Source: Bacteroidota bacterium
Lineage (GTDB): Bacteria; Bacteroidota; Bacteroidia; Flavobacteriales; Flavobacteriaceae
Reading direction: 5' to 3'
NCBI GenBank assembly: GCA_003650305.1
Contig: QMOV01000005.1
Coordinates: forward strand, 1-56,786
Length of the DNA: 56,786 bases
Positions 8,163 to 18,817 of this stretch are shown here, in pieces (position 1 is the stretch's first letter; every line of letters begins with the position of its first letter). A program made the translations under genes and the position numbers. The notes below the pieces were generated by a model, which worked only from the letters and a program-made list of their open reading frames with translations, ran no database searches and was not told where the DNA came from.

Positions 8163-11021
8163 ATGGTTAAAAATTACTTAATTCTCTTGATGTTCTTTTT
8201 TGGAATGTCAAGTTTTGTTGTGGCTCAAGAAGTCACAGGTACAGTTTTAGATGATTCATCTCAACCGTTACCAGGAGTTTCAATTATTATTAAAGGAACT
8301 TCAACAGGAACCACATCAGACTTTGATGGAAACTTTTCTATTAGTGCAAGCGATGGAGATGTATTGGTATTTTCTTACGTTGGCTACGACACACAAGAAA
8401 TTACTGTTAGTGGAAGTGTTGTGAATGTAACTATGCAAGCTGGAGTCGCTTTAGACGAAATAGTATTGTTAGGTTCTCGTAATAAAAATAGAACTGCAGT
8501 TGACACTCCTGTCCCAGTAGATGTATTAGATATAGCCGAATTAACTCGAGCTGCGCCTCAAGTTTCTGTTAATCAGATTCTTAATTATGCTGCGCCTTCA
8601 TTTACGTCTAATACACAAACAATTTCAGATGGTACCGATCACATTGATCCTGCTTCTTTAAGAGGGCTAGGTCCAGACCAAGTATTGGTATTAATTAATG
8701 GTAAGAGACGTCATAAGTCTTCTTTAGTAAATGTAAATGGAACTTTTGGCAGAGGTAGTGTTGGTACAGATATGAATGCTATTCCTGCACACGCTATTGA
8801 TAGAATTGAAATTTTACGTGATGGTGCTGCCGCTCAATATGGCTCTGATGCTATTGCTGGTGTTATCAACATTGTTCTAAAGAAAAGTACTGATTTAAAT
8901 GTTGTTTTGCACACAGGGTCAAATTTCACTAAAGTAAAAGATGAATTAAGAGGGACAAGCAAAAATGTAACTGATGGTGAAAGATTAGGTGTTGCTTTAA
9001 ACTATGGGCTGCCTATTGGAGACAATGGTGGTTTCATCAACTTTACGGGGTCTTTTGATTTCAGAGGAAGAACAAATAGAATGCTTGAATGGGAAGGTGG
9101 TATTTTTAATAATTATAATGCGGTTGAACGTGTTGCTAGAGATGCAGGTTATGATGTTACTCAATTATTAGATGATGACACCGATGATATTTTTCAATTT
9201 GCTGGAGCAGCTGGTATTTCTTTAACAGGAAGTGAAACCTTAAGTGAGTTACAAGACATAATGGGATTAGATGCCACTAATTCAGAATTAGCAGCTAGAG
9301 GTTTAGAACGTAGCGACTTTAATATGAATGTAGGGCAATCAAGATTAAGAAATGCCCAATTTTTTGCTAATATGAGTATTCCAGTTGGTGAGGAAGCGGA
9401 GCTTTACGCTTTTGGAGGTTTAGGATTTAGAAATGGAGAAGCTACAGGGTTTTATAGATTACCAAGCCAAAATAGAACCTATACACCTGCTTATCCTAAC
9501 GGATTTTTACCTCAAATACATTCTAGTATTGATGATAAATCATTAGCAGTAGGGATTAAAGGTAAATTAGGAGATTGGGATGCTGATTTTTCTAATACTT
9601 GGGGACAAAATTCTTTTGGTTTTAATATTAGAAATTCATTTAATGCCTCTCAACAAAATGCTTCTCCATTTGAGGCTAATGCAGGAGGATTTGCTTATAC
9701 AGAGAATACAGTAAATTTTGATTTAAGTAGATATTATGAAGATGTAATGTCGGGTTTAAACCTAGCATTCGGTGCAGAATATAGATTAGAAAATTACGAA
9801 ATTTTTGCTGGTATTATAAACTCTTATGCACAATATAATACTGATGGAAATGTGCATGACCCAACGGATCCTGATTCAGAAGTTCCAACCGATTTTTTAG
9901 GTAATTTAAGACCTGGAGGAATTCAAGTATTTCCTGGATTTAGCCCAGCGAATGAATTGAGTGAATATAGAAATTCAATTGCGCTTTATGCTGATGTAGA
10001 AGCAGACTTTAGTGAGTCATTTTTAGCTACTGCTGCTGTGAGATATGAAAATTTCTCCGATTTTGGAGGTACTTTAAACGGGAAAGTATCGTTTAGAATT
10101 AAAGCAAGCGATAATTTTAATATTAGAGGTGGTTTACAAACGGGTTTCCGTGCACCATCATTACATCAAATACATTTTAATTCAACTTCTACTATTTTTG
10201 TAGATGGCGTTCCTTTTGAAGTAGGTGTGTTTTCTAATACATCTAGAATAGCTAGAGTTTTAGGTATTGATCAGTTAAAAGAGGAAACTTCTTTTGGAGG
10301 AACATTAGGATTTACAGCTAATATTCCAGATGCCAATTTAAAAGTAACAATAGATGGATATATTACTACTATAGATGATCGAGTAATAGAAACAGGTCAA
10401 TTTACTGATGGAGGTAACTCAGAATTAGCTGCACTTTTTGCACAAGCAAATGCAAGTAGAGCTGGATTTTTTGCTAATGCAGTAGATACAAAAACGAGCG
10501 GTATAGACGTTGTGTTAAATCATAAAGATAACATAAGTGATAAAGTAAGTATTACAAATACTTTAGCATTTACGTTTTCAGACACTTCAATTGAAGCCGT
10601 AAATGTTCCAGATGCAATTGCAGATGCAGGATTAACAGATACTTATTTCGATCCAACAAGTAGAATTTATATTGAAGGTGCAGTACCAAGAGTTAAAGGA
10701 AACTTATCTCACAATTTAGGTGTTGGTGAAAAGTGGAATATCTTTTTGCGTAATGCTTATTTTGGTGAAGTTACTGAAGCAACAAATAATGCTACACCAG
10801 CAGATTATGGTGGTAAAGTGGTTACCGATTTGAGCTTTGGATATCAATTAGGAGAAAACACAAGATTTACTTTTGGAGCAAACAACTTGTTTGATGTTTA
10901 TTCTGATCCAACTCCTGAAGCATTTAGATCTTCAGGTAGATTTATTTATTCAAGACGTTCTCAACAATTTGGAACAAATGGGCGTCATCTATTTGCAAGG
11001 CTAAGTTTTACTATCAAATAG
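8163..11021 (+). CDS. TonB-dependent receptor 1
   Basis: Outer-membrane 22-strand barrel for energised uptake. The ATG at 8163 begins a clear signal peptide (MVKNYLILLMFFFG...VVAQ, 22 residues); the longer frame from a TTG at 8070 is not credible. Residues ~23-105 are a carboxypeptidase-regulatory-like beta-sandwich (TGTVLDDSSQPLPG, FDGNFSI, FSYVGYDTQ). The plug follows (~110-240; LRGLGPDQVLVLINGKRR, then IEILRDGAAAQYGSDAIAG). The barrel ends in an aromatic-containing strand (LFARLSFTIK). 952 aa. No SusD partner is adjacent, so it is a stand-alone receptor; the substrate is unknown. Paralogue of the receptor at 12639. Confidence 0.93.
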   Translation: MVKNYLILLMFFFGMSSFVVAQEVTGTVLDDSSQPLPGVSIIIKGTSTGTTSDFDGNFSISASDGDVLVFSYVGYDTQEITVSGSVVNVTMQAGVALDEIVLLGSRNKNRTAVDTPVPVDVLDIAELTRAAPQVSVNQILNYAAPSFTSNTQTISDGTDHIDPASLRGLGPDQVLVLINGKRRHKSSLVNVNGTFGRGSVGTDMNAIPAHAIDRIEILRDGAAAQYGSDAIAGVINIVLKKSTDLNVVLHTGSNFTKVKDELRGTSKNVTDGERLGVALNYGLPIGDNGGFINFTGSFDFRGRTNRMLEWEGGIFNNYNAVERVARDAGYDVTQLLDDDTDDIFQFAGAAGISLTGSETLSELQDIMGLDATNSELAARGLERSDFNMNVGQSRLRNAQFFANMSIPVGEEAELYAFGGLGFRNGEATGFYRLPSQNRTYTPAYPNGFLPQIHSSIDDKSLAVGIKGKLGDWDADFSNTWGQNSFGFNIRNSFNASQQNASPFEANAGGFAYTENTVNFDLSRYYEDVMSGLNLAFGAEYRLENYEIFAGIINSYAQYNTDGNVHDPTDPDSEVPTDFLGNLRPGGIQVFPGFSPANELSEYRNSIALYADVEADFSESFLATAAVRYENFSDFGGTLNGKVSFRIKASDNFNIRGGLQTGFRAPSLHQIHFNSTSTIFVDGVPFEVGVFSNTSRIARVLGIDQLKEETSFGGTLGFTANIPDANLKVTIDGYITTIDDRVIETGQFTDGGNSELAALFAQANASRAGFFANAVDTKTSGIDVVLNHKDNISDKVSITNTLAFTFSDTSIEAVNVPDAIADAGLTDTYFDPTSRIYIEGAVPRVKGNLSHNLGVGEKWNIFLRNAYFGEVTEATNNATPADYGGKVVTDLSFGYQLGENTRFTFGANNLFDVYSDPTPEAFRSSGRFIYSRRSQQFGTNGRHLFARLSFTIK

Positions 11022-11040
11022 ATATAGATTTAATAAATTT

Positions 11041-11073
11041 AAAAGGGTTGTAATTTTTACAACCCTTTTTTTA
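11041..11073. terminator. intrinsic terminator after TonB receptor 1
   Basis: Stem AAAAGGGTTGTAA / TTACAACCCTTTT with a short T loop and a following T run. Serves the receptor gene and lies 14 bp before the aminotransferase ATG. Confidence 0.85.
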
Positions 11074-11081
11074 TAATTTTG
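11074..11081 (+). promoter_or_regulatory. aminotransferase -7 box (TAATTTTG)
   Basis: Perfect TAnnTTTG directly after the terminator T run and 5 nt before the ATG at 11087. A TTG 23 nt upstream (11048-11050), inside the terminator stem, could serve as -33. Points to a separate, near-leaderless transcript. Confidence 0.45.
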
Positions 11082-11086
11082 TTTCA

Positions 11087-12358
11087 ATGATACAAATTAA
11101 TAAAAATATATTATTACTAAAGCCTTCAGCGACTTTGGCTATTAATCAAAAAGTACAAACGTTGCGAAGTAATAACGTTAACGTTTTTCATTTTGGGTTT
11201 GGGCAATCTCCTTTTCCTATTCACGAATCTATTGTTGATGCATTAAGAGATAATGCAAAAAATAATTATTACTTACCTACAATAGGTTTAGAAACATTAA
11301 GACAAAATATAAGTGAATTTTTATTAAAGCATCAAAACATTATAGCAGACAGTAATTTTATTTATATAGGACCAGGAAGCAAAGATCTTTTATATCAAAC
11401 CATGTTAGTTTTAGAAAGCACTTTTTTAATTCCCAAAGGAAGTTGGGTAAGCTATGGTCCACAAATTAATTCTACAAATGGACGCTATGTAATTTTGGAA
11501 ACCGATTTAGAGAGTAGTTTTAAACTCTCTTCAAAAACGTTAAAAGCTTATTGCAAATCTAATCCAAATCAGCAAAAAACATTAATATTAAATTCACCTA
11601 ATAATCCAACAGGAGCCGTTTACACAAATAAAGAATTAGAAATTTTAGCAGAAGTTTGTAGAGAAAATGATATTATTGTGCTCTCTGATGAAATTTATTC
11701 TCAAATAAATTTTAATGAAGATTTTTCTCCAAGTATTTCAAAGTTTTATCCCGAAAAAACAATTGTTTTTGGTGGATTAAGCAAAGTATTTTCAGCAGGA
11801 GGCTATCGTTTAGGGTTTATGGCTTTGCCAAAAGAATTACATTTTTTACACAACACATATCGCTCCATTTTTAGTGAAACTTTTAGTGCAGTATCTTCGC
11901 CAATACAATATGCTGCAATTAAGGCCTTTAAAATGGAAGGCGACATTAAAAATTATATTAAAGACTGTTCAATAATTTTAAAAGAAGTATCAAACTATAT
12001 TACTTTAAAACTAAAGCAAGTAAATATTGAATGCACTAACTCTCAAGGTGCTTTTTATATAATGATTGGATTTAACAATTTTAAAGGACAAATAAATGCT
12101 TTAGGGATTTATACAAGTGAGCAGTTAGCTAATTATTTGCTTAATAATTTTAAAACAGCACTTTTACCAGCATCAGATTTTTATTTCCCTGAAAACGAAT
12201 TGTTTTTTAGATTGGCTTTTGTAGATTTTGATGGACAAAAAGTTATGAGAGCATATAATAACAGACCATATATTAATGAGGACTTTCTTCAAAAGTATTG
12301 CCCAAATATATTTGGAGGAGTTAATAAAATTTTAGAATTTGTAATGAAATTATCTTAA
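11087..12358 (+). CDS. PLP-dependent aminotransferase, class I/II
   Basis: Fold-type I PLP enzyme. Visible: NSPNNPTG (169-176), cofactor-contacting Asp in SDEIY (D201), Schiff-base lysine in GGLSKVF (K233), phosphate-binding Arg in GGYRLGF (R241), and a C-terminal substrate-carboxylate Arg region (FFRLAFVDFDG). 423 aa is normal. No signal peptide, so cytosolic. The substrate cannot be read from sequence; it is not clearly aspartate, histidinol-phosphate or branched-chain type. It lies between two TonB receptors but has its own terminator upstream and a 280-bp gap downstream, so co-function with them is not implied. Confidence 0.9.
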   Translation: MIQINKNILLLKPSATLAINQKVQTLRSNNVNVFHFGFGQSPFPIHESIVDALRDNAKNNYYLPTIGLETLRQNISEFLLKHQNIIADSNFIYIGPGSKDLLYQTMLVLESTFLIPKGSWVSYGPQINSTNGRYVILETDLESSFKLSSKTLKAYCKSNPNQQKTLILNSPNNPTGAVYTNKELEILAEVCRENDIIVLSDEIYSQINFNEDFSPSISKFYPEKTIVFGGLSKVFSAGGYRLGFMALPKELHFLHNTYRSIFSETFSAVSSPIQYAAIKAFKMEGDIKNYIKDCSIILKEVSNYITLKLKQVNIECTNSQGAFYIMIGFNNFKGQINALGIYTSEQLANYLLNNFKTALLPASDFYFPENELFFRLAFVDFDGQKVMRAYNNRPYINEDFLQKYCPNIFGGVNKILEFVMKLS

Positions 12359-12638
12359 AAGGAAACACTTAAACTACACAAAAGTTATGTTAAATGTTCT
12401 AGCTAATTAGATTTTGAATAGCAAAATGTAATTCTCTGCATTAATTTTATATCTCACTAATTATAGAACTACATTATATCTAAAACCCCGTCTTTTAAAA
12501 GCAATAAATAGAATATATAAAGGTTGATTTTTCTTTCTTTTTATTCAGATTAATTTTACATATGCTGCAAAAAACTTTAGCTAATTTTTGAAATTAACGT
12601 ATTTTTTTAGTTACTTTAAAAAAACTAAAACAAAAATT

Positions 12639-15257
12639 ATGTTAAAAAATTACTTAATCCTTTTGATATTCTGTTTTGGAATATCAAATTTTATGAACGC
12701 ACAAACAGTTTCAGGTACTGTTTTAGATGATTCATCTCAGCCGTTGCCAGGAGTTACTGTTGTAGTCAAAGGGACAACAACAGGAGCAGTATCTGATTTT
12801 GATGGGAACTTTTCTATTAGCGCAAGCAATGGAGATGTATTAGTATTTTCTTATGTTGGCTTTAACACACAAGAAGTAACAGTTAGTGGAAGTAGAGTAA
12901 ATATAACTATGAAAGCTGGTGTAGCTCTTGATGAAATTATTTTAGTTGGGAATAGAGCTAAGCCTAGAACAATTTTAGACTCCCCTGTCCCAGTTGATAA
13001 TATTAGTGTTGCAGAATTGAGAAGTACTGGACAACCTACGGTTGATAAAATGTTGACTTATAAAGTGCCTTCATTCAATTCAACTAATCAAACAATTTCT
13101 GATGCAACAGCCCATTTTGATCCAGCAGACTTAAGAGGTTTAGGGCCAAGTAGAACTTTGGTGTTGGTTAATGGAAAACGTAAAAACCAAAGTGCTTTGG
13201 TTTATATTAACGACACTCCAGGTAAAGGAGAAGTTGGAGTAGATTTAAAAAGTATTCCAGCTGCAGCTATCGAAAGAATAGAAGTGTTACGTGATGGTGC
13301 TTCGGCTCAATACGGATCAGATGCGATTGCAGGTGTAATCAACATGGTATTAAAACGAGATGTGGAATATACTACTGTAAATGTTGCTACAGGAATTACA
13401 ACAGAAGGGGATGGATTTACTTTTAGTGCAGATGTAAATACAGCTCTTAAAGCTGGAGATAATGGAGAATATATAAATTTGACTTTTGCCTATTATGAGC
13501 AAGAAGAAACAAATAGAGCTGGTACACCTGGGGAAGACGTGCTTTTTGGAGTACTTGCAGATGATCCTACTTGGGGATCATGGTTATCTGCTAATCCAGA
13601 TTTAGGAATGACTGTTGGACAGCCTGAAATAAAGAAATTAGATGCATTTTTTAATGCAGGGATTCCTTTTAAAAATGGTAAAGGAGAGTTTTACACTTTT
13701 GGAGGTGTAACATATAGAACAGGCAAAAGCTTTGCACTATACAGAGTTCCTTATTGGATTCCAGACACTTTTAATTTATTACACGAAGCTGGAACTACAT
13801 ATCAAGGGTTTCAACCAACTTTTGAAACTAAAATATTAGATAATAATTTCACTGTTGGTGCTAAATGGGAAATGCACGGATTTAATGTAGATTTAAGTGG
13901 AACTCATGGTAGAAATGCTGTGGATTATGAAGTTAATAATAGTATTAATCTAGATTTGGGAGCAAGTAGCCCAACTTCTTTCGATGTTGGAGCTTACACG
14001 TTTAGCAATACACTTGCCAATTTAGATATTTCAAGAAGTTTCGATCAAGTAAACATAGCTTTTGGCGCAGAAATTAAATCAGAACGATTTACTGCTGAAG
14101 CTGGAGAACCAGATTCTTATTTTGGAGGTGGAGTACAATCTTTTCCTGGATTACAACCAAGTAATGCAGTAAGAGCAACAAGAGATAATTACGGAGTATA
14201 TGCAGATTTAGAGTGGGAACCAACTGAAGAGTTTTTAATTGGTGGCGCTATAAGATATGAAGATTTTAGCGACTTTGGTGACAATACATCATGGAAAATT
14301 AATGCACGTTATAAATTAGGAGATAACCAAGGCGCTATTAGAGCATCTTTAAGCACTGGATTTAGAGCACCATCATTACACCAAATTTATTTAAGTAATA
14401 TACAAACTTTGGTTTCTGGAGGGACAGTGTCAAATCAAGGTACCTTTAGCAATGTAGATCCTATTATTAGAGAAGGATTAGGAGTCCCTCAATTAACTGC
14501 TGAAACTTCTAATAATATTTCTGCTGGAATTACCTATAAACCAGTTCCTAATTTATCATTATCCGTAGATTTTTATAATGTAACGGTTGATGACCGTGTT
14601 TTATTTACTGGAGAGATTGGATTCGATGGAGACGCAGGAACAACAAACCCTGTTGAGCAAATTTTGTTAGACAATTCAATTACGAGTTTAAAATTCTTTG
14701 TAAATGCCGTTAACACTAAAACTACTGGAGTAGATGTTGTAGTTAATTATAGAAATATAGAATTGGGCAATGGTACTTTGGCAGCTACTTTGGCAGCAAA
14801 CTTTAATGAAACAAAAATTGAAGGTCAGATAGATACGCCTCAGTTATTGGCAGCAAATGGATATGAAATCTTTAACCGTAAAGAGCAATCTAGAATTATA
14901 TCTGCTAGACCAAAATCTAAAATACTTTTAGGATTAGATTATAACATTAATAAATTTAATTTCTTCCTAAACAATACTTATTTTGGTGAAGTAACTTGGC
15001 AACATGCTACTGACCCTTCAAAAGATCAAACATTTTCAGGAAAGATTATTACGGATTTAGTTATTAATTATGAGATTTCTAATAAATTCTCTATCTATGC
15101 TTCAGCTAATAATTTATTAAATGTATATCCAGATGTTATTGATACAAAAGGAGATGTTGTTACAGACCTAGGAGGACGTTTTAAATATCCTTGGGAAGTA
15201 AACCAATTTGGCTTTAATGGAACAGTCTTAAATGGAGGAATTACCTTTAAATTCTAA
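12639..15257 (+). CDS. TonB-dependent receptor 2
   Basis: Second stand-alone outer-membrane receptor, 872 aa. Start chosen at the ATG at 12639, which opens the signal peptide (MLKNYLILLIFCFG...MNAQ); an in-frame TTG at 12588 would add a non-signal extension. Domain order is as in receptor 1: carboxypeptidase-regulatory-like domain (~23-105), plug (LRGLGPSRTLVLVNGKRK; IEVLRDGASAQYGSDAIAG), barrel. The first ~105 residues are nearly the same as receptor 1, also at the DNA level (the stretch coding VLDDSSQPLPG differs by a few bases), whereas the barrels have diverged. No SusD follows. Substrate unknown. Confidence 0.93.
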   Translation: MLKNYLILLIFCFGISNFMNAQTVSGTVLDDSSQPLPGVTVVVKGTTTGAVSDFDGNFSISASNGDVLVFSYVGFNTQEVTVSGSRVNITMKAGVALDEIILVGNRAKPRTILDSPVPVDNISVAELRSTGQPTVDKMLTYKVPSFNSTNQTISDATAHFDPADLRGLGPSRTLVLVNGKRKNQSALVYINDTPGKGEVGVDLKSIPAAAIERIEVLRDGASAQYGSDAIAGVINMVLKRDVEYTTVNVATGITTEGDGFTFSADVNTALKAGDNGEYINLTFAYYEQEETNRAGTPGEDVLFGVLADDPTWGSWLSANPDLGMTVGQPEIKKLDAFFNAGIPFKNGKGEFYTFGGVTYRTGKSFALYRVPYWIPDTFNLLHEAGTTYQGFQPTFETKILDNNFTVGAKWEMHGFNVDLSGTHGRNAVDYEVNNSINLDLGASSPTSFDVGAYTFSNTLANLDISRSFDQVNIAFGAEIKSERFTAEAGEPDSYFGGGVQSFPGLQPSNAVRATRDNYGVYADLEWEPTEEFLIGGAIRYEDFSDFGDNTSWKINARYKLGDNQGAIRASLSTGFRAPSLHQIYLSNIQTLVSGGTVSNQGTFSNVDPIIREGLGVPQLTAETSNNISAGITYKPVPNLSLSVDFYNVTVDDRVLFTGEIGFDGDAGTTNPVEQILLDNSITSLKFFVNAVNTKTTGVDVVVNYRNIELGNGTLAATLAANFNETKIEGQIDTPQLLAANGYEIFNRKEQSRIISARPKSKILLGLDYNINKFNFFLNNTYFGEVTWQHATDPSKDQTFSGKIITDLVINYEISNKFSIYASANNLLNVYPDVIDTKGDVVTDLGGRFKYPWEVNQFGFNGTVLNGGITFKF

Positions 15258-15280
15258 AGGAATTTCTATTTACTCATTCA

Positions 15281-15312
15281 AAAAAACCGAAGCAATCTTG
15301 CTTCGGTTTTTT
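15281..15312. terminator. bidirectional intrinsic terminator
   Basis: AAAAAACCGAAGCAA and TTGCTTCGGTTTTTT form a perfect 15-bp inverted repeat with a 2-nt centre. It separates TonB receptor 2 (plus) from the convergent RND efflux gene (minus). Confidence 0.93.
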
Positions 15313-15317
15313 AGTTT

Positions 15318-18300
15318 CTAGGCTTCACTTAAAACCGTTTTAGGAGCCATCTTTTCTTTTAGCCACATTTTAAACTTGGTAATTAGGAAGAATAGAATTG
15401 GTACAATAATAAGAGTAAGGAAAGTTGCAATAATTAAACCATAGATTACTGTTTTTGCTAAAGGTCCCCAAAAAATAACATTATCTCCACCAAAGTATAT
15501 ATTAGGGTTAAATTCGCTAAACAATGTATAGAAATTAATATTAAATCCAATGGAAAGTGGAATTAACCCTAAAATAGTTGTAATAGCAGTTAATAGTACA
15601 GGACGCAGACGAGCTTTTCCTCCTTTTACTATAGCTTCAAACAAAGTGTTTTTATCTACATATTCATAATCATCAAGATTATGTTCTACTTTTTTTCTGT
15701 CAATTAAAAGCTGTGTGTAATCTAAAAGGACGACACCATTATTTACCACAATTCCTGCTAATGCAATAATTCCCATCATGGTCATCATTATAACAAAAGG
15801 AGCTCCAGAAATCATTAATCCACCAAAAACACCAATGAGGCTTAAAAAAATGGCGAGCATAATAATTGCTGGTTTTGAAACAGAATTAAACTGAAATATT
15901 AAGATGAAAAAGATTAAACTTAAACCTTTAAAAAAAGCTCCCATTAAAAAATTCATTTGCTTCTTTTCTTCTTCAATTTGCCCAGTATAATCTATTTTTA
16001 CAGTATTAGATTTTTCTGTGAAACCACTCATTTCATTTTGAATTACAGAAACAATGGCTCCAGCATCTGTATAACCTGGAGTTAAGGCAGAATACACTGT
16101 AACTACACGTTTAACGTCTTTATGTTTAATTGCGCTAAAGCCAGAAATATTTTTTTGTTTTGCAACAGCAGAAACAGGAACCTCTTTTATTTTACCTGAT
16201 GCTTGATCTCTAAATGTGATTTTCTGATTAAAAATAGCACTTGTATTGTATCTATTTTCTTCATTAAATCGCACATAAATATCGTAATCTTCTCCAGCTT
16301 CTTTATAAATTCCAGCTTTTGAGCCAAAGATAGAATTACGCAACTGTTGTCCAACTTGACCAGCGCTAATACCTAGTTCTCCTGCTTTTTCTCTGTCCAC
16401 AACTACTTGCATCGATGGTTTAGACTTGTTGACATCTATCTTAAGTTCATCTATTCCAGAAATATTTTTAGAGTTGATAAAATCACGCATTTTTTCGGCA
16501 GTAGCAATTAATTCATTATAATCGTTTCCTTCCAATTCAATATTAATTGGGTAGCCTTGAGGAGGACCTGCTGCATCTTTTTCTACACTAATAGCAACAC
16601 CTGGATATACATCTTTTAAATCCTCTCTAATTTTTTTTAATAAGCCTGCACTTTTTACACCTTTTCTGTATTTATACTCACGCATGGAAGCTGTTATTTT
16701 ACCTCTATGTGGCATTTCTGTAACAGCAGCATCAGTTTGTGGATTCCCAGCACCTTCACCAACTTGAGATACTGCACTTTCTGTCATGAAATTATAATCT
16801 CCATCTTTATATTCTTCAGCGTTAATTATACGATAGACTCTTTTTTCAATATCTTCAGTTATTGTATTTGTTTTTTCAATATCTGTACCTTGAGGATATT
16901 CTATATAAACTATAATTTGATTGGGCTGATTGTCTGGGAAAAATTCTATTTTGGTACGTTGACTGGCAACTGATGCGCCAAAACTCCAAAAGGCTATAAA
17001 TAATAAAAGAAAAGTCCCAATAGTGACTGCATAAGGCTTCCAACCTTTTAAAGCACCTCTCAATATTTTTTCGTAAAAACGCTCTAATTTGGGCAAGCTG
17101 TTTTTTTGAAAAGAATTTGCTGCATTTCGTAATATTAATCTATATATCCAAAGCATAATTGCTGTAACAATCATTATGCTGCCTAAAGCTCTGTATTCGC
17201 CTCCGAAAATTAAGATTAATAATCCAAATACAGTCATTATAGCCGAAATACTAATAATGCGTTTTAGAGGCATTTCTTTATCTTCTATCCGCATGAATTG
17301 CGAAACCATTACCGAATTGAAAAAGATAGCAACAAATAAAGAAGATCCTAAAACTACTGAAAGTGTTATAGGAAAATATATCATGAATTCTCCCATCATT
17401 CCAGGCCACATACCCAAAGGTATAAATGCTGCAATTGTTGTAGCTGTTGAAATTATGATTGGAAACGCTATTTCACTAATTCCTTTTTTAGCAGCTGCAA
17501 TTCGGCTTAAACCTTCTTTGTCCATTAAACGATACACGTTTTCAACTACAACAATACCATTATCTACCAACATACCAAGCCCCATTATTAAACCAAACAG
17601 AATCATTGTATTCATGGTATAGCCCAGAGCATTAAGTATCATTAATGACATAAACATCGACATTGGAATTGCAAACCCAACAAATAGTGCATTTTTAAGA
17701 CCTAAAAAGAACATTAACACTAGAACTACTAAAATAATCCCAAAGATGATATTGTTTACTAAATCATCAACTTGAGCAATGGTTTTTGAAGATTGATCGT
17801 TAGTAATAGTTACTTTTAGGTTTGGAGGGAATACATTTTTAATAGCATGAGCTTTAATTTCTTCAATTTTTTCGGCTGCAGCAACCATGTTTTTTCCAGC
17901 ACGTTTTTTTACATCTAACATGACAACTCTATCTCCAAATTCGCGCGCATAAGTAGTGCGTTCTTTTTCTTTAAAAGCCACTTCTGCAACATCTTTTAAG
18001 TAAATAGGACTATTATTTTCTGACTTTACAACAAAATTCTCAAGTTGTTCAGGGTTTTCAATTTCGCCTAGTATTCTAATAGTACGACGTTGTCCGCTTG
18101 CTATTAAATTACCAGCAGACATTGTTGTGTTTCCGTTTTGAATGGCTCCTATAATATCGCTAAAACTAACTTTAGCAGCCATCATTTTATAGATATCTAC
18201 AGCAACTTCTACCTCTTTGTCTTGAGCACCACGAATATCTGCTTGTTTAATTTCTGGTAAATCTTCAATTTCATCTTGAAGATATTCGGCAAACTCTTTA

Positions 18301-18806
18301 AGTTTTTCAACTGGATAATCGCCAGAAATGTTAATGTTAAGAATTGGCATTTCTTCAGAAAAATTCAAATCAAATACATTAGGTTCTACTTTTGCGCTAT
18401 TAAATGTTGGCCAATCTTCGTTTGAAGTTTCTGTATCTACCTCGTCTTTTACTTTTTGTTTAGCATCATCTACAGTTATATTCTCATCAAATTCTACAAT
18501 AATCATTGAAAAATCTTCTTGCGAAGTTGACGTAATTTCTACAACATTGCTTACTGTTTTTAGTTTGTCTTCTAAAGGATTGGTTATTAATTTTTCTATG
18601 TCTTCGGCAGTATTTCCTGGGAATACTGAGTTGATATAAATTTTGGTTTCTTTTACTTCTGGAAAACTCTCTCTTGGCATACTAAAATATGCTGAAATAC
18701 CTGAAAATAATATTAAAACCATTAGTACATAAATGGTGGTTTTATTATTTATTGCCCAAGATGATAATCCAAATTCTTTATCTAATTTTCTTTGTTGCTT
18801 CGTCAT
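15318..18806 (-). CDS. RND efflux transporter (AcrB/CusA superfamily)
   Basis: Inner-membrane proton-driven pump of a tripartite efflux system; last gene of the operon. 1162 aa from the ATG at 18806 (an in-frame TTG sits 2 codons upstream). Expected plan visible: first span after FGLSSWAINN, large periplasmic loop starting SMPRESFPEVKET, spans 2-6 including LGMLVDNGIVVVENVYR with the conserved Asp of TM4, a second periplasmic loop, and a repeat of six spans (ALAGIVVNNGVVLLDY). The sequence resembles Bacteroidota multidrug (HAE) pumps more than metal pumps, but the substrate is uncertain. Eleven bp after the adaptor stop. Confidence 0.94.
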   Translation of the reverse strand: MTKQQRKLDKEFGLSSWAINNKTTIYVLMVLILFSGISAYFSMPRESFPEVKETKIYINSVFPGNTAEDIEKLITNPLEDKLKTVSNVVEITSTSQEDFSMIIVEFDENITVDDAKQKVKDEVDTETSNEDWPTFNSAKVEPNVFDLNFSEEMPILNINISGDYPVEKLKEFAEYLQDEIEDLPEIKQADIRGAQDKEVEVAVDIYKMMAAKVSFSDIIGAIQNGNTTMSAGNLIASGQRRTIRILGEIENPEQLENFVVKSENNSPIYLKDVAEVAFKEKERTTYAREFGDRVVMLDVKKRAGKNMVAAAEKIEEIKAHAIKNVFPPNLKVTITNDQSSKTIAQVDDLVNNIIFGIILVVLVLMFFLGLKNALFVGFAIPMSMFMSLMILNALGYTMNTMILFGLIMGLGMLVDNGIVVVENVYRLMDKEGLSRIAAAKKGISEIAFPIIISTATTIAAFIPLGMWPGMMGEFMIYFPITLSVVLGSSLFVAIFFNSVMVSQFMRIEDKEMPLKRIISISAIMTVFGLLILIFGGEYRALGSIMIVTAIMLWIYRLILRNAANSFQKNSLPKLERFYEKILRGALKGWKPYAVTIGTFLLLFIAFWSFGASVASQRTKIEFFPDNQPNQIIVYIEYPQGTDIEKTNTITEDIEKRVYRIINAEEYKDGDYNFMTESAVSQVGEGAGNPQTDAAVTEMPHRGKITASMREYKYRKGVKSAGLLKKIREDLKDVYPGVAISVEKDAAGPPQGYPINIELEGNDYNELIATAEKMRDFINSKNISGIDELKIDVNKSKPSMQVVVDREKAGELGISAGQVGQQLRNSIFGSKAGIYKEAGEDYDIYVRFNEENRYNTSAIFNQKITFRDQASGKIKEVPVSAVAKQKNISGFSAIKHKDVKRVVTVYSALTPGYTDAGAIVSVIQNEMSGFTEKSNTVKIDYTGQIEEEKKQMNFLMGAFFKGLSLIFFILIFQFNSVSKPAIIMLAIFLSLIGVFGGLMISGAPFVIMMTMMGIIALAGIVVNNGVVLLDYTQLLIDRKKVEHNLDDYEYVDKNTLFEAIVKGGKARLRPVLLTAITTILGLIPLSIGFNINFYTLFSEFNPNIYFGGDNVIFWGPLAKTVIYGLIIATFLTLIIVPILFFLITKFKMWLKEKMAPKTVLSEA

Positions 18807-18817
18807 AATCAATAAGC

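Noticed and set aside
8163-15257. Polysaccharide utilisation locus (SusC/SusD pair)
   Set aside because: No SusD-like lipoprotein, glycoside hydrolase or sulfatase is adjacent; these are stand-alone TonB receptors.
17176-17622. 148-aa plus-strand frame inside the RND gene
   Set aside because: Antisense to a clear transporter gene; composition is that of reverse-complemented membrane spans.
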